Source of the DNA: an uncultured Clostridia bacterium | GTDB taxonomy: Bacteria; Bacillota; Clostridia; Oscillospirales; CAG-272 | DNA length: 26,808 bases | Assembly (NCBI GenBank): GCA_904501985.1 | Contig: CAJGCT010000025.1 | Coordinates: 1-26,808 of the forward strand | Direction: 5' to 3' | Shown here: piece after piece, positions 15,144 to 22,236 of the stretch | Layout: every line of letters begins with the position of its first letter | How positions within the stretch are numbered: position 1 is the first letter of the stretch | Position numbers and translations under genes: made by a program | The notes under the pieces: generated by a model | The model's input: only the letters and a program-made list of their open reading frames with translations | The model's database searches: none | Told to the model about the DNA's origin: nothing

Positions 15144-15257
15144 TTCTGCCGTGAAGGGTGCGCCCGACACAAAAGATGTACGGATAACGATAACACCATA
15201 GCTGTGTCTATTTGTGCGTTCCTCGGCAGAATTGCCGGGGATTTTTGTTTGCCCCGG
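15144..15257 (+). promoter_or_regulatory. attenuator/riboswitch-like leader of the hyd operon
   Basis: Three mutually exclusive stems can form. P1: TTCTGCCG (15144-15151) with CGGCAGAA (15224-15231), enclosing 72 bases with GGG-TGCG-CCC (15156-15165) and GACACA/TGTGTC (15166-15171/15203-15208). Terminator: CCTCGGCA (15221-15228) with TGCCGGGG (15233-15240) plus a T-rich tail. Anti-terminator or ribosome-site stem: CCGGGG (15235-15240) with CCCCGG (15252-15257). P1 and the terminator share 15224-15231, so formation of P1 would allow transcription. This is the layout of a ligand- or protein-sensing ON switch. No known riboswitch consensus was recognised. Confidence 0.55.
15221..15250 (+). terminator. 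intrinsic terminator in the hyd leader
   Basis: CCTCGGCA and TGCCGGGG pair over 8 bases (one G-U) around a GAAT loop, followed by ATTTTTGTTT (15241-15250). It lies 21 bases before the first hyd-operon gene, so it can only make sense as a conditional terminator. Confidence 0.6.
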
Positions 15258-15270
15258 GGCGGAGGATATA

Positions 15271-15531
15271 ATGAATACAAGAGTTGCACTTATCGGAATC
15301 GTGGTGGAGGACACCGAATCCACTGCGAGACTTAACGAAATACTTCACACATACGGCGAATACATCATCGGACGTATGGGCGTGCCTCACCGCGAGAGGG
15401 GGATATCCATAATAAGCGTTGCGGTTGACGCGCCGGCTGACGTTATCTCTGCAATGTCGGGTAAGCTTGGAGCGCTGCGAGGAGTTACATCAAAAACCAT
15501 CTATTCAAAGGTCGGTGATACCGGTGAATAA
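15271..15531 (+). CDS. TM1266-type iron-only hydrogenase system regulator
   Basis: This 86-residue protein matches the small ACT/NikR-C-like family called iron-only hydrogenase system regulator (TM1266), which habitually sits with hydE, hydF and hydG. Visible family features are the N-terminal strand TRVALIGIVVEDTES, the EYIIGRMGVPHRERGISIISVAVDAP stretch and a final SKTIYSKV. It lacks a DNA-binding domain, so a direct transcriptional role is uncertain. The ATG at 15271 has GGAGG at 15261-15265; an in-frame upstream start would place coding sequence in the terminator hairpin. It overlaps the start of hydE by 8 nt. Confidence 0.88.
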   Translation: MNTRVALIGIVVEDTESTARLNEILHTYGEYIIGRMGVPHRERGISIISVAVDAPADVISAMSGKLGALRGVTSKTIYSKVGDTGE

Positions 15532-16582
15532 AACTCTCGAAAAAATAATAAATGGCGAGCTTCCCGAAAAGACGGAGCTTGCCGAGCTTATAGATACATT
15601 CCGCAGAGGCGGAGATGCGGCGGCTGAAATTTACGAAACCGCACGGCGACACGCCGAATCGCTTCGCGACGAGCACTACGGCAGACGGGTGTTTCTGCGA
15701 GGTCTTATCGAATTCACCTCGTACTGCAAAAATAACTGCTACTACTGCGGTCTGCGCCGCGATAACAAAAATGCGGAGCGTTACCGCCTTACAAAGGAGC
15801 AGATTCTCGAATGTGCCGATTACGGCGCAGGAATTGGATTCCACACCTTTGTTTTGCAGGGCGGCGAGGACGGTCATTATACCGATGCGCTCCTTTGCGA
15901 TATCGTAGCTTCCATAAAAGAAGCTCACCCAGACTGCGCGGTGACTCTTTCGGTGGGCGAGCGTCCTTACGCGTCATACAAGGCACTTCGCGAGGCAGGA
16001 GCTGACAGATACCTGCTCCGACACGAATCTGCCACAGATTTGCACTACGCGAGGCTTCATCCGGAGTCGCTGACGCTTGAAAAACGAAAAAAATGCCTCT
16101 ACGACCTGAAATCTCTCGGATATCAGGTGGGAGCAGGCTTTATGGTAGGCTCACCTTATCAGACCAGCGAAAATTTAGCCGCAGATCTGCTGTTTCTCTG
16201 TGAGCTTCAGCCGCAAATGGTGGGAATCGGTCCGTTTATCCCACATAAAGATACACCGTTTGGCGAGTTTGGCGCAGGAACGCTTGATTTGACCCTGTTT
16301 ATGCTTGCACTTACAAGAATCATGATACCAAAGGTTCTGCTTCCTGCCACAACGGCACTTGGTACTATTGCGCCGGACGGCAGAGAGCGCGGAGTGCTTG
16401 CAGGTGCAAACGTAGTCATGCCAAATCTGTCGCCGGTGGACGTGAGAAAAAAATATCTCCTGTACAACGACAAGCTGTGTTCCGGAGACGAAACCGCGGA
16501 GCATATCAAGGAGCTTGCAGAACGGTTTGCCAAGATAAACTGCGTTCTCGATATGTCGCGCGGCGATTCGATGAATATATAG
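15524..16582 (+). CDS. hydE: [FeFe]-hydrogenase H-cluster radical SAM maturase HydE
   Basis: HydE is a radical SAM enzyme that works with HydG products to build the diiron subcluster of [FeFe]-hydrogenase. The 352-residue protein has the radical SAM cluster motif CKNNCYYC (Cys68, Cys72, Cys75). BioB-like barrel features follow, such as the GGED stretch of LQGGEDGHYTD and VGSPYQTSENLAADL. The length agrees with T. maritima HydE (348). The start is the GTG at 15524 inside the end of the regulator gene; a GTG at 15515 is equally in frame and cannot be excluded. The longer frame from 15419 overlaps the regulator too far. Confidence 0.94.
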   Translation: MNKTLEKIINGELPEKTELAELIDTFRRGGDAAAEIYETARRHAESLRDEHYGRRVFLRGLIEFTSYCKNNCYYCGLRRDNKNAERYRLTKEQILECADYGAGIGFHTFVLQGGEDGHYTDALLCDIVASIKEAHPDCAVTLSVGERPYASYKALREAGADRYLLRHESATDLHYARLHPESLTLEKRKKCLYDLKSLGYQVGAGFMVGSPYQTSENLAADLLFLCELQPQMVGIGPFIPHKDTPFGEFGAGTLDLTLFMLALTRIMIPKVLLPATTALGTIAPDGRERGVLAGANVVMPNLSPVDVRKKYLLYNDKLCSGDETAEHIKELAERFAKINCVLDMSRGDSMNI

Positions 16583-16608
16583 AAAATTAACTGAAAGGAT
16601 AATACACC

Positions 16609-18027
16609 ATGTACGACATTAAATCTTTAAAAGCCGAGGAATTTATTTCCGATGAAGAAATCAGAGCCACACTCGCTTATGCCGACGAGCATAAAAGTGA
16701 TATGGCGCTTATTGACGAAATTTTAAACAAGGCGCGCCAGTGCAAGGGACTTACACACCGCGAGGCTTCCGTGCTGCTTGCCTGCGAGGATGAGGGGAAG
16801 ATAAGGGAGATGTACGACCTTGCCGAGGACATCAAGAAGCAGTTCTACGGCAACCGAATCGTTATGTTCGCTCCGTTGTACCTTTCAAACTACTGCGTGA
16901 ACGGATGCGTATACTGCCCGTATCACCTGAAGAACAAGTGCATTCCGAGAAAGAAGCTGACTCAGGAGGAGATAAAGCGTGAGGTTATCGCGCTTCAGGA
17001 CATGGGTCACAAGCGTCTGGCAATCGAAGCCGGCGAGGACCCTGTGAACAACCCAATTGAATATATCCTTGAATCCATCAACACCATATACTCAATAAAG
17101 CACAAAAACGGTGCTATTCGCCGCGTTAACGTAAATATTGCCGCAACCACCGTTGAAAACTACAAAAAGCTTGCCGATGCAGGTATCGGTACATACATTC
17201 TGTTCCAGGAAACATATCACAAGGAGAGCTATGAAAAGCTTCATCCCACAGGTCCGAAGCATGATTACTGCTACCATACCGAGGCGATGGACAGAGCTAT
17301 GGAGGGCGGCATTGACGACGTGGGACTTGGCGTGCTCTTCGGTCTTGAGCTTTATCGCTACGAATGTGCAGGACTCCTTATGCACGCGGAGCATCTTGAA
17401 GCCGTTCACGGCGTCGGACCGCACACCATATCCGTTCCGCGCATTAAAAAGGCGCAGGATATTGACCCATCCGCATTCGACAACTCTATTTCTGACGAGA
17501 TTTTTGCTAAAATCTGTGCGCTTATCCGCATTTCCGTGCCTTACACGGGCATGATCATCTCCACACGCGAATCCAAGGAGGTTCGTGAAAAGGTGCTTCG
17601 CCTTGGCGTTTCCCAGATATCCGGCGCATCCCGTACAAGTGTTGGCGGATATGCGGAGGCTGAGCCGGAGGACGAAAGCTCGGCGCAGTTTGATGTGTCC
17701 GACAATCGCACGCTTGATGAGGTTGTAAATTGGCTTATGCGGCTCGGCTACATTCCAAGCTTCTGCACCGCTTGCTACAGAGAGGGAAGAACAGGCGACC
17801 GTTTCATGGACCTCTGTAAGTCAAAGCAGATTCAGAACTGCTGTCATCCAAACGCTCTTATGACTCTTAAGGAATATCTCATGGACTACGCAAGCCTTGA
17901 CACAAGAGTTATCGGTACAGACCTTATTCTCCGTGAGATTTTAAATATCCCCAACGAAAAGGTGAGAAAGCTTGTTATACAGCATCTTAAGGATATAAGA
18001 AACGGACAGAGAGATTTCAGATTTTAG
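16609..18027 (+). CDS. hydG: [FeFe]-hydrogenase H-cluster radical SAM maturase HydG
   Basis: HydG cleaves tyrosine to p-cresol and dehydroglycine and makes the CO and CN ligands of the H-cluster. The 472-residue protein has the radical SAM motif CVNGCVYC (Cys96, Cys100, Cys103). It also has the second, C-terminal cluster motif CTAC-x22-C (Cys386, Cys389, Cys412) followed by HPNAL. That second motif separates HydG from its relative ThiH. AAAGGA precedes the ATG. It starts 26 bases after hydE and is followed by hydF, an ordinary hyd maturation order. Confidence 0.97.
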   Translation: MYDIKSLKAEEFISDEEIRATLAYADEHKSDMALIDEILNKARQCKGLTHREASVLLACEDEGKIREMYDLAEDIKKQFYGNRIVMFAPLYLSNYCVNGCVYCPYHLKNKCIPRKKLTQEEIKREVIALQDMGHKRLAIEAGEDPVNNPIEYILESINTIYSIKHKNGAIRRVNVNIAATTVENYKKLADAGIGTYILFQETYHKESYEKLHPTGPKHDYCYHTEAMDRAMEGGIDDVGLGVLFGLELYRYECAGLLMHAEHLEAVHGVGPHTISVPRIKKAQDIDPSAFDNSISDEIFAKICALIRISVPYTGMIISTRESKEVREKVLRLGVSQISGASRTSVGGYAEAEPEDESSAQFDVSDNRTLDEVVNWLMRLGYIPSFCTACYREGRTGDRFMDLCKSKQIQNCCHPNALMTLKEYLMDYASLDTRVIGTDLILREILNIPNEKVRKLVIQHLKDIRNGQRDFRF

Positions 18028-18049
18028 TGTGAATATCAATTTTCAGGAA

Positions 18050-18068
18050 GTCTTTGCATTGCAAAGAC
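18050..18068 (+). repeat. perfect hairpin between hydG and hydF
   Basis: GTCTTTGC-ATT-GCAAAGAC, 8-bp arms, lies 22 bases after the hydG stop and ends 12 bases before the hydF ATG. There is no T-run, so it is not a terminator; it may protect the message or tune hydF translation. The core TTTGC-N3-GCAAA also occurs in the argG leader and in both argB-upstream repeat copies. Confidence 0.6.
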
Positions 18069-18080
18069 ACGGTGATTTAT

Positions 18081-19247
18081 ATGGCTGAACTTAACAGTAC
18101 CCCCTCGGGGGAGAGAATACACATCGGCATATTCGGCAGGCGCAATGCGGGAAAATCTGCGCTTATAAACGCGCTGACTTCCCAAAAGCTTGCCATTGTG
18201 TCAGACGTTGCAGGCACAACCACAGACCCCGTCTCAAAGGCTATGGAGCTTTTGCCGCTGGGACCCGTTGTGATTACGGACACTCCCGGTCTTGACGACG
18301 TGGGCGAGCTTGGCACTATGCGTGTGGAAAAGACCATGCAGGCACTTGCCAAGACCGACATTGCCGTTATAGTTGCGGATGCGAGCCGCGGAATGTCCGA
18401 GCATGAGACTGCACTTATTGCGGACGTTAAATCACGCGGCGTCCCCTATGTGCTTGTGTACAACAAATGCGATATTGCAAAGCCGACAGCGGAGGACGGG
18501 ATTTGCGTCAGTGCGGCTACAGGTGAGGGAATTGATGCGCTCAAAGAAAAGCTTGCGGCTTTTGCCGCAAAAGAGCCGGAGCGTCAGCTTATTTCCGACC
18601 TTGTAGAGCGCGGCGACACTGTTATTCTGGTTGTACCAATTGACGCATCGGCACCGAAAGGGCGGTTGATACTGCCACAACAGCAAGTTATACGCGATCT
18701 GCTGGAAGCGGGCGCAATACCCATGGTTTGCCGTGACTGCGAGGTAGAATTGGCACTTTCAAAAGTGTCACCCAAAATGGTGGTGACGGATTCGCAGGTT
18801 TTCGGGACTGTATCGAAGATCGTGCCGCCCGAAATACCGCTCACGTCATTTTCCATGCTCATGGCACGCTACAAAGGCAATTTTGCCGAGGCTGTAAGCG
18901 GCGCGGCGACGCTTGACACCATAAAAACGGGCGACAAGATACTCATATCAGAGGGATGCACACATCACCGCCAGTGCGAGGATATCGGCACGGTTAAGCT
19001 TCCTATGTGGATAAGAAAGCACACCGGTGTTGAGCCGGAGTTTGCGTTTACGTCCGGCACGGAGTTCCCCACGGATGTGTCAGAGTATAAGCTTGTTATA
19101 CACTGCGGCGGATGCACGCTTAATCCGCGCGAGATACAAAGACGCTACAGAGTCGCTAAGGAATCCGGCGTTCCAATGACGAATTACGGCGTTGCAATTG
19201 CTCATATGCACGGCATCTTAAGCCGTGCCTCAAAGCCGCTTCTGTAA
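18081..19247 (+). CDS. hydF: [FeFe]-hydrogenase H-cluster maturation GTPase HydF
   Basis: HydF is the GTPase scaffold that carries the diiron precursor to apo-hydrogenase. The 388-residue protein has G1 GRRNAGKS (19-26), G3 DTPG (67-70) and G4 NKCD (128-131). Its C-terminal domain has the cluster ligands C-x-H (Cys293, His295) and HCGGC (His341, Cys342, Cys345), matching the CxH...HCxxC signature. The ATG at 18081 was preferred because MAELNSTPSGERIHIGIFGRRNAGKS is a normal HydF start; the frame is open to 18054. It closes the operon. The hydrogenase structural gene is not in the window. Confidence 0.96.
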   Translation: MAELNSTPSGERIHIGIFGRRNAGKSALINALTSQKLAIVSDVAGTTTDPVSKAMELLPLGPVVITDTPGLDDVGELGTMRVEKTMQALAKTDIAVIVADASRGMSEHETALIADVKSRGVPYVLVYNKCDIAKPTAEDGICVSAATGEGIDALKEKLAAFAAKEPERQLISDLVERGDTVILVVPIDASAPKGRLILPQQQVIRDLLEAGAIPMVCRDCEVELALSKVSPKMVVTDSQVFGTVSKIVPPEIPLTSFSMLMARYKGNFAEAVSGAATLDTIKTGDKILISEGCTHHRQCEDIGTVKLPMWIRKHTGVEPEFAFTSGTEFPTDVSEYKLVIHCGGCTLNPREIQRRYRVAKESGVPMTNYGVAIAHMHGILSRASKPLL

Positions 19248-19275
19248 GGGCGGTATCGCGCCTGAATACAAATTT

Positions 19276-19415
19276 AAAAGGCTCTCCCTATGGGAGAGCT
19301 GTCACCGAAGGTGACTGAGAGGGCACTCCTATGTGACAAATGCCCTCTCCGTCACGCTGCTCGTGGCAGATGTAATTCATCTGCTACACCTATCTCCCAA
19401 AGGGAGCGGCTTTTT
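19276..19415. repeat. 140-bp multi-hairpin palindromic element downstream of hydF
   Basis: The ends are related inverted sequences (AAAAGGCTCTCCC... and ...GGGAGCGGCTTTTT). Between them are CTCTCCC-TA-TGGGAGAG, GTCACC-GAA-GGTGAC, GAGAGGGCA pairing with TGCCCTCTC, and GCAGATG-TAATT-CATCTGC. It looks like a dispersed intergenic or MITE-like repeat of gut Clostridia. A 75-codon open frame across it (19290-19517) is an effect of the repeat. The remaining bases 19416-19474 hold nothing that I can name. Confidence 0.7.
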
Positions 19416-19474
19416 CGTTTCTGTGCTATTGTATATTTTGAAGATAGGGGCGTTATTGACCTTTTCGACAAGCT

Positions 19475-19508
19475 AAAATCCCCGTTACCGAAAGGTAACG
19501 GGGATTTT
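19475..19508. terminator. bidirectional terminator between hydF and alaS
   Basis: AAAATCCCCGTTACC (19475-19489) and GGTAACGGGGATTTT (19494-19508) form a perfect 15-bp stem closed by a GAAA tetraloop. The outer A-T pairs give a T-run on both strands. It should stop both the hyd operon and alaS transcripts. Confidence 0.9.
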
Positions 19509-19525
19509 CATATATAAAATCAAGC

Positions 19526-22156
19526 TTATTTCAGCATTCCCTCAACGATTCCGGGAACTGCCGCGATTGCATCGGCAATCTTCGCGGTGTCGCCAACGCC
19601 TGCCATTGCATTGTCGGGACGTCCGCCGCCCTTACCGCCGGTAACAGCCGCCGCCGCGCCCACGATCTTGCCTGCCATTGCACCTGCCGCAACAGCCGCC
19701 TTGCCGCATCCGCATACAAGGTTAGCCTTGCCGTCAGCATTTGTTGCAAGGAGTGCTACGATAGAATCGTCCTTGGCTTTCAGATCGTCGATAACGGAGC
19801 GTGCCGCATCGGGAGTCATACCCTCGGTGATTGCCGCAACTACTGTGCACGAACCTACCTTAACGGCTTTATTCATGATATCAGCAGTGCCTGCCGCCGC
19901 GATCTTTGCGTTAAGCGATTCGATCTCATGCTTTGCCGCCTTAAGCTCGCCCTGGAGCTGAGCCGCGCGCGCCGCGATCTCAACGGGATTAGTTTTAAGC
20001 TCGCCTGCGGTCTTAACGATGAGGTTGTCCTTGTCTGCGATGTATTTCAGTACCTCAAGACCTGTGATAGCCTCAACACGGCGTACGCCTGCCGCAACGG
20101 AGGATTCGCCGATGATCTTGAAAAGACCTGCTTTTGCGGTGTTGTCGAGGTGAGTACCGCCGCAAAGCTCGGTTGAGAATGTGCCCATCTTGACCATTCT
20201 TACAACGCTTCCGTACTTCTCACCGAACAGAGCCATTGCACCCTCGTGACGGGCGGTCTCAATGTCGGTCTCCTTGGTGATTATCTCCTCACCGAGAAGA
20301 ATATGTGCGTTTACAAGACCCTCTACCTTTGCAATCTCCTCAGCGGTAAGTGCCGCGAAGTGAGTGAAGTCGAAGCGACAGCGTGTAGCGTCAACATAGG
20401 AGCCTGCCTGCTCAACGTGTGAGCCGAGCACCTGACGGAGAGCCGCCTGAAGAAGATGCGCGGCGGAGTGATTGCGCATGATAGCCGCACGGCGCATTGC
20501 GTCAACCTCGGCGCGTACAGTATCGCCTACCTTAACATCACCGTTTACGATGGTGCAGAGGTGGATATAAACGCCGTCGGACTTCTTGGTGTCGGTAACG
20601 GAAATCATGGTATCCTTGTCGTATATAGTACCGGTGTCGCCTACCTGACCGCCGCCCTCGCCGTAGAAGGGAGTCTTATCGAGAATAAGGGTGAAGTCGC
20701 CCTCACAAACAGTGTCAACAGGGGCATCGTCAACGATGATTGCAAGCACCTTAGCACCGTCGGTAACGGTATTGCCGTAACCGGTGAATTCGGTCTTGGG
20801 AAGCTCTGCAAGGAGAGTCTTTGAGGTGTCGCTCCAACCGCTGATGTTTGCTCTTGCGCTTCTTGCGCGGTTCTTCTGATCGTTCATCAGATTCTGGAAG
20901 GTTTCCTCGTCGATCTTAAGATTCTGCTCGCCTGCGATCTCACGGGTGAGGTCGATGGGGAAGCCGAATGTATCGTAAAGCTTGAATACCTCGTCGCCGG
21001 AGATTGTATCTGCGCCGTCAGTCAGTGCACGGCGAATGAGGTTTGAGAGGATGGAAAGACCTGCGTCGATGGTAGCATCGAAGCGTTCTTCTTCCATGGA
21101 GATGACCTTGAGGATGTAATCGTGCTTAGTGGTAAGCTCGGGATAGCCGTCCTTGTTCTGGGCGATAACCACCTCGCAAAGCTCGGTGAGGAAGGGGCGG
21201 TTGATGCCGAGAAGCTTTCCGTGACGTGCCGCGCGGCGAAGGATTCTGCGGAGCACATATCCGCGTCCCTCGTTTGAGGGGATAACGCCGTCGGATATCA
21301 TAAATGTAGCGGAGCGGATGTGGTCGGTAACAACGCGGATGGAAACGTCAGTTTCGCCGCCGTTACCGTAGGTTTTGCCTGCAATTTTGCATACGGTGTC
21401 AAGAATGCTTCTTACGGTGTCAACCTCAAAGAGATTGTCAACGCCCTGCATTACGCAGGCAAGACGCTCAAGACCCATACCGGTGTCAATATTCTTCTGT
21501 ATAAGCTCGGTATAGTTGCCGTTGCCGTCGTTGTTGAACTGAGAGAATACGTTGTTCCATATCTCCATGTAGCGGTCGCAGTCGCAGCCCGGCTTGCAGT
21601 CGGGAGAGCCGCAGCCGTACTTTTCGCCGCGGTCAAAGTATATCTCAGAGCAAGGGCCGCAGGGACCTGAGCCGTGCTCCCAGAAGTTATCGGCTTTGCC
21701 GAGACGTACAACATGAGCAGGATTAACGCCGATCTCGTTTACCCAGATGTCGTACGCTTCGTCATCGTTTTCATAAATGGAGGGCCAGAGAAGATCGCCC
21801 GGAATTTCGAGGGTAACGGTGAGAAACTCCCACGCCCATGCAATTGCTTCATGCTTGAAGTAATCGCCGAAAGAGAAGTTACCCAGCATCTCGAAATATG
21901 TGCCGTGACGTGCGGTCTTACCAACGCGCTCAAGGTCGGGAGTACGGATGCACTTCTGGCAGGTGGTAACGCGGCGGCGCGGAGGCTCAACCTCGCCTGT
22001 GAAGAATTTCTTCATAGGTGCCATACCGGAATTGATAAGAAGAAGCGATTTGTCGTTGTTCGGAACAAGCGAGTAGCTGGGAAGTCTCAGGTGATCCTTT
22101 GATTCAAAGAAAGAGAGATACTTCTCGCGAAGCTCATTAAGTCCTGTCCATTTCAT
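19526..22156 (-). CDS. alaS: alanyl-tRNA synthetase
   Basis: AlaRS charges tRNA-Ala. The 876-residue protein has the class II aminoacylation core from residue 1 (MKWTGLNELREKYLSFFES, RTPDLERVGKTARHGTYFEMLGNFSFGDYF). The editing domain has zinc ligands HSAAH (563-567) and CGGTH (665-669). The DHHA1 C-terminal domain ends in GGKGGGRPDNAMAGVG. The family length is about 875. The ATG at 22156 follows GGAGGAAA; a TTG 15 bases upstream overlaps that ribosome site and is rejected. A perfect promoter lies immediately upstream and leaves only about 40 bases of leader, too short for a T-box. It is last of three minus-strand genes. Confidence 0.98.
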   Translation of the reverse strand: MKWTGLNELREKYLSFFESKDHLRLPSYSLVPNNDKSLLLINSGMAPMKKFFTGEVEPPRRRVTTCQKCIRTPDLERVGKTARHGTYFEMLGNFSFGDYFKHEAIAWAWEFLTVTLEIPGDLLWPSIYENDDEAYDIWVNEIGVNPAHVVRLGKADNFWEHGSGPCGPCSEIYFDRGEKYGCGSPDCKPGCDCDRYMEIWNNVFSQFNNDGNGNYTELIQKNIDTGMGLERLACVMQGVDNLFEVDTVRSILDTVCKIAGKTYGNGGETDVSIRVVTDHIRSATFMISDGVIPSNEGRGYVLRRILRRAARHGKLLGINRPFLTELCEVVIAQNKDGYPELTTKHDYILKVISMEEERFDATIDAGLSILSNLIRRALTDGADTISGDEVFKLYDTFGFPIDLTREIAGEQNLKIDEETFQNLMNDQKNRARSARANISGWSDTSKTLLAELPKTEFTGYGNTVTDGAKVLAIIVDDAPVDTVCEGDFTLILDKTPFYGEGGGQVGDTGTIYDKDTMISVTDTKKSDGVYIHLCTIVNGDVKVGDTVRAEVDAMRRAAIMRNHSAAHLLQAALRQVLGSHVEQAGSYVDATRCRFDFTHFAALTAEEIAKVEGLVNAHILLGEEIITKETDIETARHEGAMALFGEKYGSVVRMVKMGTFSTELCGGTHLDNTAKAGLFKIIGESSVAAGVRRVEAITGLEVLKYIADKDNLIVKTAGELKTNPVEIAARAAQLQGELKAAKHEIESLNAKIAAAGTADIMNKAVKVGSCTVVAAITEGMTPDAARSVIDDLKAKDDSIVALLATNADGKANLVCGCGKAAVAAGAMAGKIVGAAAAVTGGKGGGRPDNAMAGVGDTAKIADAIAAVPGIVEGMLK

Positions 22157-22202
22157 TTTTATTTCCTCCAAAGTTTGGTTTGTAAATTTACATCATTAAA
22201 AA

Positions 22203-22231
22203 ATTATATCACAAATGGGTGTAATTGTCAA
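22203..22231 (-). promoter_or_regulatory. consensus sigma-A promoter of alaS
   Basis: On the minus strand: TTGACA (22231-22226), 17 bases, TATAAT (22208-22203); both hexamers are perfect. The -35 begins 5 bases after the stop of the P-type ATPase-like gene, and no terminator separates them, so read-through from the clp unit may also reach alaS. Confidence 0.85.
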
Positions 22232-22236
22232 GGACA

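Noticed and set aside
15144..15231. T-box or known riboswitch in the hyd leader
   Set aside because: GAAGGGTGCGCCCG only loosely recalls a T-box sequence and no specifier or antiterminator bulge is visible; TPP, SAM, FMN, cobalamin, c-di-GMP and fluoride consensus elements were not seen.
19290..19517. 75-codon frame after hydF
   Set aside because: It reads through the multi-hairpin element and the terminator stem.
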